Shown here in pieces: positions 7,860 through 16,251 of a stretch of DNA of 64,000 nt. Source of the stretch: Novosphingobium meiothermophilum (GTDB lineage: Bacteria; Pseudomonadota; Alphaproteobacteria; Sphingomonadales; Sphingomonadaceae); assembly GCF_003171715.1 (NCBI RefSeq), contig NZ_QGHL01000010.1:1-64000 (forward strand). The letters are read 5' to 3'. The notes under the pieces are model-generated. The model was given only the letters and a program-made list of their open reading frames with translations. It was not told where the DNA came from and searched no databases. Numbering within the stretch: the stretch's first letter is position 1; the number at the start of each line of letters is the position of its first letter. The position numbers were made by a program, and so were the translations under genes.

Positions 7860-8200
7860 CAGTCATTCCTTTCGCTTGAAGTTTCGGCTGTGCATGTGCC
7901 TGCCGGGGCGCAGGCGGCACCGGCGCAGCAGTTTTCGGTCAGGAAGCCCATGACCTGGTCCATCACGCCGTAATCGGCGGCATAGATGACCCAGCGCCCG
8001 CTGCGGCGCTGGGTGACCAGACCCGCATAGGCAAGCTGGGTGATATGGAAGCTGAGCGCGGAAGGTTTGATGCCCAGCGCTTCGGCCAGCGCACCTGCTG
8101 CAAGACCATCCGGCCCTGCCTGCACAAGCAGGCGGAAGGCGGCGAGGCGGTGCTCCTGTGCCAGCGCGGCCAGTGCCTTGACGACTTTTGCAGTGTCCAT
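7859..8200 (-). CDS. arsR: ArsR/SmtB family metalloregulator
   Basis: A 113-residue winged-helix repressor. The recognition helix is in IKPSALSFHITQLAYAG, followed by the wing RRSGRWVIYAADY, as in ArsR proteins. The C-terminus carries C91, C92, C97 and C103 (NCCAGAACAP, GTC), resembling the C-terminal As(III) site described for Acidithiobacillus ArsR, which uses two adjacent cysteines plus one a few residues on. ATG 8200 is the natural start, placing the helix pattern at the usual depth. It is first in a two-gene operon with ArsI/CadI. A nested inverted repeat just upstream (8211-8252) is the probable operator. Confidence 0.88.
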   Translation of the reverse strand: MDTAKVVKALAALAQEHRLAAFRLLVQAGPDGLAAGALAEALGIKPSALSFHITQLAYAGLVTQRRSGRWVIYAADYGVMDQVMGFLTENCCAGAACAPAGTCTAETSSERND

Positions 8201-8210
8201 GACCGTGTCC

Positions 8211-8252
8211 CTTGATTCGATAATTGCAATATACTTGAAATATTGAATCAAG
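8211..8252 (-). promoter_or_regulatory. Probable ArsR operator: nested inverted repeats
   Basis: The AT-rich 42 bases directly upstream of arsR hold two nested dyads. The outer is CTTGATTC (8211-8218) with GAATCAAG (8245-8252), a perfect 8-base match. The inner is CAATAT (8227-8232) with ATATTG (8240-8245). Both are centred near 8232-8236 in an otherwise GC-rich region. ArsR/SmtB repressors bind such AT-rich imperfect palindromes over their own promoter. Confidence 0.65.
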
Positions 8253-8263
8253 CAAGGGGGTGG

Positions 8264-8300
8264 CAAAAAAATGGGGCGAGAGCCATCTGGCTCCCGCCCC
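8264..8300 (-). terminator. Intrinsic terminator after TonB receptor 1
   Basis: On the minus strand a 12-base-pair stem with one mismatch (8289-8300 with 8273-8284) runs into a seven-T tract (8265-8271 on the plus strand are A). It lies 49 bases past the receptor stop at 8350 and separates it from the arsR operon. Confidence 0.8.
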
Positions 8301-8349
8301 CCTTGTCCATCCCGCGGCGCCCATCGTGCCGGGCGCTGCGCGAACGCGA

Positions 8350-10821
8350 TCAGAAGCGCTTCGTCACCTGCACCTGCACCGTGCGCGGCAGGTTGCCGAA
8401 GCCGAGCTGGTCGGCGCGGATGCCGCCAGCGGTGCCGGTGCCGCCACCGGTCGAAGGACCATCGACAACGCCGGTCACGACGAAGCGGTTGGTCAGGTTC
8501 TTGCCGATCACCGCGATCTGCCAGTTGTCGTCCTCGGCGGCAAAGCGCACGCCCGCATCAAGCACGGCGTACTTGCCCTGCCGCGAGAAGGGGTTGCCGA
8601 AGCCGGAGGCGAGGTAGCTCGACGAGAAGCGGGTATCGACGTTCAGGCCGAACTTGTAGCCATCGCTGACCGGGGTTTCATACCCGACACCGAAGGCACC
8701 CGTCCATTCCGGCGCGACCGAGAGCGGACGTCCATTGAGGTTCTGGCGCGCATCCAGCCCGCCGATCAGCGTGCAGCCCTGCGCCGGGGTCTGCCCGGCA
8801 TAGCACGGGGCCTGCGGGAAGCTGGTGTAGCGGGCGTGGGTGTAGTTGACCGAGCCATGGACATTCAGGCCGGGCACATTGCGCGGCGCGAACTCGAAAT
8901 CCACTTCCACACCCTTGGTGCGGGCATTGGCGGTCAGGGTCTGGAAGGCAAAGATCGGCGAGTTGAAGAAATCGACCTGCAGATCATCGTAGGCATAGGT
9001 GAAGCCCACGAGGTTCAGGCGAAGCTGGTTGTCGGCCAGCGTGGTCTTGATCCCTGCTTCAAAGCCGCGCGCCTTTTCCGGATTGAACGTCAGGTCGGCC
9101 AGCGGATCGTTCGAGAACTTGGAGTTGATCCCCCCGTTCGAGAACCCGCCCGACTTGTAGGCCGTCTTGTAGGCACCATAGACGAGGATGCCCTGCTGCG
9201 GCTTCCACGTCAGGGTGACTTCGGGCGACCAGTCATTGAAGACCTGATTGGCGCGCACTTCGCCCAGACCATCCGGGTCATTCCGGTCGCGGAAGATGCC
9301 CTGCACGCCCAGGTTGTTGTAAGGCTGGGTGAAGAAGCTCTTCTTGGTTTCATGCGTATAGCGCACGCCGCCTGCCAGTTCGAGCTTGTCGACCAGCTCC
9401 CAGTTCACCTGCCCGAAAAGCGCCGCGGTTTCGCCGTCGGTGAAGCTCGTCTTGGCCGAAGCGACGAAGCGGTTGGCGGGCGATGCCTGATCGTCGCGCA
9501 GTCCCGCGAACATCACATACTGATCGAAGTCGCGCTTGGTCTTCTGATAAAGACCGCCAACCATCAGGTTGATCGGCCCGTCGAACGCGGTCTGCGCGCG
9601 CAGTTCCTGGCTGAATGCCTTCCAGGTGCTGTTCTCGGTGGCCCAGGTGCCGTTGTTGCTGCTCTGGAAATCGCAGGCGCAGGTCCAGCGGTTGTTGTTG
9701 GTGTTGTAGTTCGTCACCGAACTGATCGTCACGTTGTCGAGATCATAGGTGATGGCGCTGTTGATCGCCCACGAACGGTAGCGGTTGTAGAGCGCGCCGT
9801 CCTTCTTCGCGAAGGGGAAGTTGGCCGCAATGTCCGCCGGCATGTTGTTCTGGTGGGTGACGAAATCGGTGCCGCAGGCATAGCCGGTTAGCTGGCTCAC
9901 GCCGCTGGCAAGCCCGCAGTTATACGCCACGTAGTTCCACGAGGAATTGTTGACGTGGTTGTAGTTGTAGGAACCCTTGAGCACCATGCTGAGGCGATCG
10001 GTCGGGGTGTATTTCAGCGTGACCCTGCCCAGGAACTCCTTCTCGCCGGGCTGGCGTTCGGGCGCAGGCGTTGCCACGTGGCCGATGGGATTGCCGCTGC
10101 CGCCTGCCAAGAGGTTGCGGATGTCAACCGTGGTGTAGGTGCGGTTCACCGACACGTTGCGGTAATAGCCGCCGTCCATCAGCGAGCCGCGCACCGCCAC
10201 GCGCAGGCCAAGCGTATCGGTCAGCGGTCCCGATGCAATCAGTTCGCCCTGATACTGGCGCGAACGGAACTCGTAGGCTGCACGCGCGATGAACTCGCGG
10301 TCCTGCCCCGGATCGTTGGTGGCAAGGCTGATGACGCCCGCGGTGGCGTTCTTGCCGAAGAACAGCGCCTGCGGACCTTTCAGCACTTCGACGCGCTTGA
10401 GATCGAAGAAGCCTTCGTTGATGATGCGGCCCTGCCCGTAATAGGCGCCGTCCACCACCACGGCGACCGACTGCTCGATGCCGATCGAGGTTGACGATGA
10501 ACCGATGCCGCGAAGGGTAAGCTGCGCGCCCGAACCGTTCGAGGCGCGGCCAACGTTGAGATTGGGGGTGGCCGCCGCGATCTTCTCGATCGAGGTGATG
10601 TCGCGCTGCTGGATGACCTTTTCGGAAATGGCCATCACGGCAACGGGCACGGTCTGGACCGATTCCTCGCGCTTGCGGGCGGTAACGATGATTTCCTCAA
10701 GGCCGCCGCTTGAGGCTGCATCCTGTGCTGCATCCTGCGCATGGGCCGCGCCTGCGGGAACAATGGCTGCGCTGCCCAGAATGCAGGACGCAAGCAGCCA
10801 CGATTTGGCGGAGATCTTCAA
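8350..10821 (-). CDS. TonB-dependent outer-membrane receptor 1
   Basis: An 823-residue outer-membrane receptor for uptake of a pathway substrate or a chelate. A signal peptide (ending AHAQ) is followed by the TonB-interacting region LEEIIVTARKREESV, a plug with GIGSSSTSIG and RVEVLKGPQALFFGKNATAG, and a 22-strand-type barrel with alternating aromatic strands ending QVQVTKRF, the usual terminal beta-signal. The start is taken as TTG 10821 because GAGGGAGGATACC immediately precedes it and gives a clean signal peptide; the same 13-base leader stands before the ATG of receptor 2. It is divergent from an MDR reductase gene. The sphingomonad 'small-molecule' receptor type suggests an aromatic or terpenoid ligand rather than siderophore, but this is inference. 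Confidence 0.9.
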   Translation of the reverse strand: MKISAKSWLLASCILGSAAIVPAGAAHAQDAAQDAASSGGLEEIIVTARKREESVQTVPVAVMAISEKVIQQRDITSIEKIAAATPNLNVGRASNGSGAQLTLRGIGSSSTSIGIEQSVAVVVDGAYYGQGRIINEGFFDLKRVEVLKGPQALFFGKNATAGVISLATNDPGQDREFIARAAYEFRSRQYQGELIASGPLTDTLGLRVAVRGSLMDGGYYRNVSVNRTYTTVDIRNLLAGGSGNPIGHVATPAPERQPGEKEFLGRVTLKYTPTDRLSMVLKGSYNYNHVNNSSWNYVAYNCGLASGVSQLTGYACGTDFVTHQNNMPADIAANFPFAKKDGALYNRYRSWAINSAITYDLDNVTISSVTNYNTNNNRWTCACDFQSSNNGTWATENSTWKAFSQELRAQTAFDGPINLMVGGLYQKTKRDFDQYVMFAGLRDDQASPANRFVASAKTSFTDGETAALFGQVNWELVDKLELAGGVRYTHETKKSFFTQPYNNLGVQGIFRDRNDPDGLGEVRANQVFNDWSPEVTLTWKPQQGILVYGAYKTAYKSGGFSNGGINSKFSNDPLADLTFNPEKARGFEAGIKTTLADNQLRLNLVGFTYAYDDLQVDFFNSPIFAFQTLTANARTKGVEVDFEFAPRNVPGLNVHGSVNYTHARYTSFPQAPCYAGQTPAQGCTLIGGLDARQNLNGRPLSVAPEWTGAFGVGYETPVSDGYKFGLNVDTRFSSSYLASGFGNPFSRQGKYAVLDAGVRFAAEDDNWQIAVIGKNLTNRFVVTGVVDGPSTGGGTGTAGGIRADQLGFGNLPRTVQVQVTKRF

Positions 10822-10834
10822 GGTATCCTCCCTC
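10822..10834 (-). promoter_or_regulatory. Strong ribosome binding site deciding a TTG start
   Basis: The minus strand reads GAGGGAGGATACC immediately before TTG 10821. The identical 13 bases precede the ATG of the second receptor at 16096 (16097-16109). The match supports the TTG start and suggests common descent of the two receptor leaders. Confidence 0.65.
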
Positions 10835-10866
10835 TGAAAGGCTTGTCGAGACGTAGAATGCTTATT

Positions 10867-10890
10867 GAAACCGGCATATGTGCAGGTTTC
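10867..10890. promoter_or_regulatory. Inverted repeat in the receptor 1 / reductase divergent promoter
   Basis: GAAACC (10867-10872) and GGTTTC (10885-10890) form a 6-base dyad around a 12-base spacer containing CATATG. It lies 46 bases from the receptor start and 98 bases from the MDR start, a sensible place for an operator controlling both directions. No nearby regulator gene clearly matches it. Confidence 0.35.
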
Positions 10891-10987
10891 GCAGCCGCCC
10901 ACTGCAACAATGGCCAGACTGTCCTTTTGGAGAGGTGAGCGGGCGCAAGCATGGCGGCACCCAACAGAGCCGAGAGGAAATGCCATC

Positions 10988-12016
10988 ATGACCGTAAACC
11001 GTTTCTGGCGGCTCGACCGTCACCCGCACGGGTCCGACTTTGCCGCCGCGCTCAGCCTGCAGACCGAAACGCTGGCCCCGCTTGCCGAAGGCGAGGTGCG
11101 GGTGAAGACCGGCTGGCTTTCGATGGATGCGGGCACGCGCATGTGGATGAGCCCGCGCACCGACGGCTATCAGCCGCCGCTGCCGCTGGGTTCGAAAATG
11201 GCCGGACTTGTCCTTGGCCGGGTGAGCGAGACGCGCGACCCCGCCTTTCCCGAAGGTGCGCTGGTCCGCGGGTTCGGGCAATGGGCCGATTATGCCACCA
11301 TGGCGCCGGGCCTTGCCGGTCTGGAAGTGGTGGATGAAAGCGTGGCCGACATCCGCCAGCACTTCGGCGCGCTGGGGATGAATGCGTGGACGGCCTATGT
11401 CGGCGTGAAGGAAGTGTCCGCGATCAAGGCGGGCGAATGGCTGGTCGTCTCGGCGGCTGCCGGGGCCACCGGCAGCCTTGCCTGTCAGGTCGGGCGCAAT
11501 CTGGGCGCGCGCGTGATCGGCATTGCGGGCGGCCCGGACAAGTGCCGCTATCTGACCGAAACCCTCGGCGTCGACATGGCCATCGACTACAAGAACGAAG
11601 ATGTTGCCGCGCGGCTGGCCGAAGTGGATGGCGGGGTCCACGCCTATTTCGACAATGTCGGCGGGCCGCTGCTCGATGCCGTCCTTCCCAACATGGCGCA
11701 TTACGGGCGCGTGGCGGTGTGCGGCATGGTCGCCGCCTATGACAACGATGCGCCGCTGCCCGGCCCGGCGCGCTTCGATCAGGTGCTGATGCGGCGCCTG
11801 CGCATCGAGGGGTTCTTCATTCCCGATTTCCTGCACCGCGGGGCCGAGTTCCTGCCCACCTTGCGCCAGTGGGTGGATGAAGGCAGGCTGGCCGTGAACC
11901 TTGACGAGACCGAAGGGCTTGAAAACACGCTGGTCGCCTATGACCGGATGCTGTCGGGCAAGGCCGTGGGCAAGGTCATCGTGCGGGTGGGGGGCGATGT
12001 GTCATGCCAATTATAA
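10988..12016 (+). CDS. NADP-dependent zinc-free MDR reductase (second paralogue)
   Basis: A 342-residue relative of the reductase at 4174. It has the same plan: GroES-like domain with KTGWLSMDAGTRMWM in place of a zinc site, the VSAAAGATGSLACQVG nucleotide loop, IGIAGGPDKCRYL, AIDYKNED and YFDNVGGPLLDA, then VAVCGMVAAYDND. It would reduce an activated double bond using NADPH. GAGAGGAAA precedes ATG 10988. It diverges from TonB receptor 1 and its 3' end overlaps the ThuA-like gene by 13 bases, so the pair is translated together. The divergence from the other two paralogues suggests a different intermediate for each. Confidence 0.88.
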   Translation: MTVNRFWRLDRHPHGSDFAAALSLQTETLAPLAEGEVRVKTGWLSMDAGTRMWMSPRTDGYQPPLPLGSKMAGLVLGRVSETRDPAFPEGALVRGFGQWADYATMAPGLAGLEVVDESVADIRQHFGALGMNAWTAYVGVKEVSAIKAGEWLVVSAAAGATGSLACQVGRNLGARVIGIAGGPDKCRYLTETLGVDMAIDYKNEDVAARLAEVDGGVHAYFDNVGGPLLDAVLPNMAHYGRVAVCGMVAAYDNDAPLPGPARFDQVLMRRLRIEGFFIPDFLHRGAEFLPTLRQWVDEGRLAVNLDETEGLENTLVAYDRMLSGKAVGKVIVRVGGDVSCQL

Positions 12017-12795
12017 AGCACCGCGCCGCCTTGCAGTGCCTTGTGGCGGTGCGCGGCCATCCGTTCGATCGCACCGCCTTTGACGCCATGTTTCAGGCGA
12101 TGGAGGGGATTTCGGCCACGATGGTCGATCAGCCCGCCGCCGCGCGCCTGATGAACCCCGAAGGCATGCGCGGCTTTGATGTGCTCGTGCTTTACGACAT
12201 GCCGGGGCTGGATTTCGAGGCGGGAGAGGGCGCACCGCTCTACCGCGAACCCGATGCCGCGCTGAAGGCAGGCTTTCGCGCGCTGCTTGAACAGGGCACG
12301 GGTGTGGTGGCGCTGCACCATGCGCTGGCGGGCTGGCCGACATGGGCGGAATATCACGAATGCCTGGGCGGCCAGTTTTTCTACCATCCCGGCACATGGC
12401 AGGGCCGCCCCGTGCCCGACAGCGGCTATTGCCACGATGTAACGCATGAAATCACGGTTGAGCCGGGCCACCCGGTCACGCAAGGCTTGCCCGAACGCTT
12501 TACCCTGACGGACGAGCTTTATCTTGCGCAAGTCGCCCCCGCCGGGGCAACGCCGCTGCTGCGTTCATCCGCCGCGTTCGACCGGGATCACTTCTGGTCG
12601 GCCGAACTGGCGGTGAAGGGCGAAATGTTCAGCCGCAAAGGCTGGGACCATCCGCCGGGATCGAACCTGATCGGCTGGGCGCGGCAGGCGCTGAACAGCC
12701 GCCTCGTCTATCTCCAGCCCGGTGATGGCCCTTCGGCCTACGATGATCCGCACTACCGGCAGCTGGTGGAAAACGCGATCCGCTGGACCGCCTGA
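12004..12795 (+). CDS. ThuA-like domain protein
   Basis: A 263-residue cytoplasmic protein with the glutamine-amidotransferase-like fold of the ThuA family. Characteristic segments are GFDVLVLYDMPG, GTGVVALHHALAGWPTW (the ALHHA core), a cysteine-containing ECLGGQFFYHPG stretch, DVTHEITVEPGHPVTQGLP and FTLTDELY. ThuA was first named for trehalose utilisation in rhizobia, and many homologues occur next to sugar oxidoreductases without a proven reaction. Here it overlaps the end of an MDR reductase by 13 bases, so it belongs to that operon. Its occurrence in a small-molecule cluster is unusual; a hydrolase or isomerase role on an oxidised intermediate is possible but unproven. Confidence 0.75.
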   Translation: MPIIKHRAALQCLVAVRGHPFDRTAFDAMFQAMEGISATMVDQPAAARLMNPEGMRGFDVLVLYDMPGLDFEAGEGAPLYREPDAALKAGFRALLEQGTGVVALHHALAGWPTWAEYHECLGGQFFYHPGTWQGRPVPDSGYCHDVTHEITVEPGHPVTQGLPERFTLTDELYLAQVAPAGATPLLRSSAAFDRDHFWSAELAVKGEMFSRKGWDHPPGSNLIGWARQALNSRLVYLQPGDGPSAYDDPHYRQLVENAIRWTA

Positions 12796-12816
12796 ACCGG
12801 CAAGGACCATGCGCTC

Positions 12817-12841
12817 TGCGCCCCTGTCATCAAGGGGCGCA
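12817..12841. terminator. Bidirectional hairpin between convergent genes
   Basis: TGCGCCCCT (12817-12825) pairs perfectly with AGGGGCGCA (12833-12841) around a 7-base loop. It lies between the stops of the ThuA-like gene (12795) and the convergent SDR (12853). No long T run follows on either side. Confidence 0.5.
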
Positions 12842-12852
12842 GGCGCGAGCGA

Positions 12853-13617
12853 TCAGAGCGCGGTCATCCCGCCATCGACCACCAGTTCGGTGCCAGTGAC
12901 ATAGCGGCTTTCATCCGAGGCAAGGAACAGGTTCATGTTGGCGATGTCCAGCGGATCGCCCATGTAGCCCATCGGCACGAGCGCCAGCGTTGCATCGTAG
13001 TTCTCGGCATTGTCTTCCTGCGCCACGCCCTGGATGTTCGTGAGGATCATGCCGGGGTGGACCGAGTTCACGCGGATGCCGTCCTTGGCCACTTCGACCG
13101 CGATGGTCTTGGAAAACATGCGCACGCCGCCCTTCGATGCGGCATAGGCCCCGCAGGCAGGCACGCCGATAAGGCCCGCAACGGACGAGATGTTGATGAT
13201 TGATCCCTTGATGCCCGCCTTGCGCATCAGCTTCACGGCGCGCTTGGTGCCCTGAAACACGCTGTCGAGGTTGACCGCGTTCTGCAACGCCCAGTCGGCG
13301 CTGGTCATGTCCTCGATCGGGCGCAGAACCGCGATCCCGGCGTTGTTCACGCAAACGTCGAGCCTGCCGTCTTCGGCCTCGATCGCGGCGAAAACCTCGT
13401 CCCACTGCGCTTCGTTGGTCACGTCGTGCAGCATGGCGCGCGCCTCGCCGCCAGCGGCGCGGATCTCGGCGGCCACCTTCTCCGCGCCTTCAAGGTCGCG
13501 GTCGGTCAGCCACACCTTGGCACCTTCTTCGGCAAAGCGCTTGGCCGTGGCGCTGCCAAGACCGGGCACCGAAGCGCCGCCAGTGATAAGGGCGATCTTG
13601 CCGGAAAGACGAGCCAT
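12853..13617 (-). CDS. SDR family oxidoreductase
   Basis: A 254-residue short-chain dehydrogenase. The cofactor loop is slightly extended (TGGASVPGLG), followed by an acidic LTDRDLEGAE that favours NAD(H). NNAG, NISSVAG and the catalytic YAASK are present, and the end VTGTELVVDGG is standard. ATG 13617 has AGGAG 9 bases upstream and is preferred over two upstream in-frame starts. It lies between the two TonB receptors, downstream of receptor 2 in the same direction (110-base gap), so it may be co-transcribed with it. Probable role: alcohol/ketone interconversion in the same catabolic path. Confidence 0.88.
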   Translation of the reverse strand: MARLSGKIALITGGASVPGLGSATAKRFAEEGAKVWLTDRDLEGAEKVAAEIRAAGGEARAMLHDVTNEAQWDEVFAAIEAEDGRLDVCVNNAGIAVLRPIEDMTSADWALQNAVNLDSVFQGTKRAVKLMRKAGIKGSIINISSVAGLIGVPACGAYAASKGGVRMFSKTIAVEVAKDGIRVNSVHPGMILTNIQGVAQEDNAENYDATLALVPMGYMGDPLDIANMNLFLASDESRYVTGTELVVDGGMTAL

Positions 13618-13726
13618 TGCCTGCAACTCCTGAATGGTCATGAAAAGGGCCGGGGGCGGGGGCAGCAGGCTTGTCGCCCGCAACCCCGCACCCCCAGGCA
13701 AGGTGGATCAGGTCAGTCCTTGCGCG

Positions 13727-16096
13727 TCAGAACTTGACGCCCAGGGTTGCGCCATAGGTGCGCGGTTCCAGCGCCATGCCGAACGACCAGAGGCCCGCCA
13801 CGGTGAACGCGTGGGTGGTGGTCTTTTCGTTCAGCAGGTTGCGGCCGAAGACGCGGACATAGGCCTTGGTGTTGTTGAGATCGAAGTTGAAGGTCAGCGA
13901 CGCATCGACCAGATCCTGCGTGGTGGTGCGCACGCGCGGATCGTTGCCGCCCACGGTGATGAGCGTTGCCTGCCCCGCGCTGTTCAGCGTCGGGGTCAGC
14001 GAAGCGGCCGAGAGCTGCTGGTCATAGGGCGTGATGTGACGCCAGCCGACGTTCGTCGAGATGTCGCCAAAGCTGGTGGGATAGGTGTATTCCGCGTTGA
14101 GCGATGCGGTGAAATCGGGCGCATAGATCAGGCGGTTGGCCGAATAGTCGAACGGCACCAGACCCGCACCGCAGGCGTTGGTCGCAACCGGGCCGCCCGC
14201 ATAGGCGCCGCAGGTGACGAAATTGCGGAAGTGCGAATCGAGGAACGCCAGCGAGCCGGTGAGCTTGAAGTTGCTGGTCACGCGGAAGGTGCCGTCGAAC
14301 TCGATACCCTTGATGAGCGCGCCGCCCGGCACGTTGCCGGTGATCGTCTGGTTGCCGGTAGGCCCGCCGGGAACGGTCAGGTTCTGCTGCATGTCCTTGT
14401 AGTCGGAAATGAACCCGGCAAGGTTGAGATCAAGCCTTCCGTCCAGCGTCGTGAACTTCACGCCCACTTCATAGGCATCGACGGTTTCGGGCTGGAACGG
14501 GGTGCTGGCGGTCTGCGCGGTGGCAGCGCGCGGGCTGAAGCCGCCCGAACGATAGCCGCGCGACCACGAGGCATAGACCATCGTATCGCGGTTGGGGCGC
14601 CAGTCGATGCCAACCTTGGGCGTGAACTTGCTGAAGCTGGCCTTGCCGCGGCCGACCAGCACCACATCGTTCAGCGTCACCGTATCGGGGTTCAGCAGGA
14701 CGTTGGGGGCAAAGCCATTGGCCAGTTCCTTGCGGTCGCGGCTCCAGCGGCCACCGAACGAGAGGCGGAAGCCATCGGCAAAGGCCCAGTTGAAGTCGCC
14801 GAAGAAGGCATAGCTTTCGGTCTTGCCTTCAACGCGCTGCGCGTTGCGGTCAAACAGCGTGGGCGGCACGTTGGGGCTGAAGCCGAACACGCGCGACCAC
14901 TGGGTCAGGTCGTAGTTCGACTTGAAGTAGAACCCGCCAACCACATAGTCGAAGCCTTCGAAGAGGTTGCCGGCAGCGCGCAGTTCCTGGCTCCACTGCT
15001 CGTAGTGCTGGCGGCGATCGACGTAGTAGAGATCGACCGAAGAGCCATCGAAGTCCTGCGTCTGGGCTTCGGTGCTCTTGCGCCAGCCGGTGATCGACGT
15101 CAGCTTGACCCCGCCCGCATCGTAGTTGAGTTCGAGCGTGGCTTCAGGCGCCTTGTAGTTGCTCGATGCGGCATCGCCGAAGGTGGTGTAGAGATCGGTC
15201 GTGCTGTTGCGGTTGCATTCGCGCGCCGGAATGAAGGCGCAGAACACTTCGGTGCTGTTGGTCAGGTTGCTGACCACAGGATCGAAGGTCTGCTCCACCT
15301 GCGCCACGGTAAGCTGCGCCGTGAAGCCCGAACCGGCGGGCTTGAACAGCAGGCTCGCGCCGTAGTTTTCGGCATTGCTCCAGCCCGCGCTGACATTGCG
15401 CGTGACGTTGCGATAATAGCCGTCGGTCTCGTTGTGGAAATACCACGCCTTGACGCCCCAGGTCTCGCCATCGCCGTAGTTGGCAATTGCCTTGGCCGAG
15501 AACGTGTTCCACCGGCCATAAGTGACTTCGGCCTTGAGGCCGGGTTCCATCGTGGGCTTGGAACGGGTGATCGAGATCACGCCGCCGATGGTGTTGGCGC
15601 CGAACAGCGTGCCCTGCGGGCCGCGCAGCACTTCAAGCTGGGCCACGTCGAAGGCGTCCTGAAGCTGGCCGGTGTTGGTGCCGATCACCACGCCATCGAC
15701 AAGCACACCCACGGTCGGGGTCTGCGACTTTTCGATATCGGCATAGGTCAGGCCGCGGATCGAGATGTTGGCCGCCTGCGCGCCGGAGTTCTGCTGCGTG
15801 ATGAGCAGGCCGGGAGCCGCGCCCTGCAGATCGCCAATGTTCACCGCGGCCTTGCTTTCCAGCATGGCAGTGTTGACGGCGGTAATGGCAATCGGAGTGG
15901 ACTGGAGCGTTTCCGAACGGCGGCGGGCGGTAACGATGATCGCTCCGCTGTCTTCCACCGTGGCTTCGGATTCCGTGCTCTGCGCGCTGGTGCCCTGCGG
16001 CTCGTCCGCTTCGGCGGCAAAGGCGGGCAGCGAGAAAGCGAGCGCGGAACTGGCAAGGGCAACGGCAACAATGCGCCGCGCGGCTGGTGTCTTCAT
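13727..16096 (-). CDS. TonB-dependent outer-membrane receptor 2
   Basis: A 789-residue receptor. Residues 1-30 are a signal peptide (RRIVAVALASSALAFSLPAF, then AAEA). The TonB-box region is SGAIIVTARRRSETL; the plug carries NISIRGLTYADIEKS and LEVLRGPQGTLFGANT; the barrel ends with an aromatic terminal strand (GATLGVKF). It imports a small molecule across the outer membrane using TonB energy; the ligand is unknown. The start ATG follows GAGGGAGGATACC, the same leader as receptor 1. It is divergent from the third MDR reductase across 155 bases, repeating the receptor 1 layout. Co-directional SDR 12853 follows it. Confidence 0.9.
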   Translation of the reverse strand: MKTPAARRIVAVALASSALAFSLPAFAAEADEPQGTSAQSTESEATVEDSGAIIVTARRRSETLQSTPIAITAVNTAMLESKAAVNIGDLQGAAPGLLITQQNSGAQAANISIRGLTYADIEKSQTPTVGVLVDGVVIGTNTGQLQDAFDVAQLEVLRGPQGTLFGANTIGGVISITRSKPTMEPGLKAEVTYGRWNTFSAKAIANYGDGETWGVKAWYFHNETDGYYRNVTRNVSAGWSNAENYGASLLFKPAGSGFTAQLTVAQVEQTFDPVVSNLTNSTEVFCAFIPARECNRNSTTDLYTTFGDAASSNYKAPEATLELNYDAGGVKLTSITGWRKSTEAQTQDFDGSSVDLYYVDRRQHYEQWSQELRAAGNLFEGFDYVVGGFYFKSNYDLTQWSRVFGFSPNVPPTLFDRNAQRVEGKTESYAFFGDFNWAFADGFRLSFGGRWSRDRKELANGFAPNVLLNPDTVTLNDVVLVGRGKASFSKFTPKVGIDWRPNRDTMVYASWSRGYRSGGFSPRAATAQTASTPFQPETVDAYEVGVKFTTLDGRLDLNLAGFISDYKDMQQNLTVPGGPTGNQTITGNVPGGALIKGIEFDGTFRVTSNFKLTGSLAFLDSHFRNFVTCGAYAGGPVATNACGAGLVPFDYSANRLIYAPDFTASLNAEYTYPTSFGDISTNVGWRHITPYDQQLSAASLTPTLNSAGQATLITVGGNDPRVRTTTQDLVDASLTFNFDLNNTKAYVRVFGRNLLNEKTTTHAFTVAGLWSFGMALEPRTYGATLGVKF

Positions 16097-16109
16097 GGTA
16101 TCCTCCCTC
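16097..16109 (-). promoter_or_regulatory. Ribosome binding leader shared with receptor 1
   Basis: The minus strand reads GAGGGAGGATACC directly before ATG 16096, identical over 13 bases to the leader at 10822-10834. Confidence 0.65.
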
Positions 16110-16251
16110 AGAACAAGGTCGCATGGCGTCGTTGCGCCACGGCTCGCCTCCTTCATCCACCGCACGCTGCTTTCAACCAACTGCCACTTGTTACAGGTGC
16201 CCTGCCTGCGCGATGCTGCATCCTCGAAACACAGACCGGGAGAGAGACCGC

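Noticed and set aside
7425-8200. Part of a full arsenic resistance operon
   Set aside because: No arsB, acr3, arsC, arsM or arsH is present within several kilobases; only regulator and ArsI/CadI are seen.
8260-9891. Long open frame opposite TonB receptor 1
   Set aside because: High GC keeps the antisense frame open. It has no recognisable domain or ribosome site, and the receptor on the other strand is certain.
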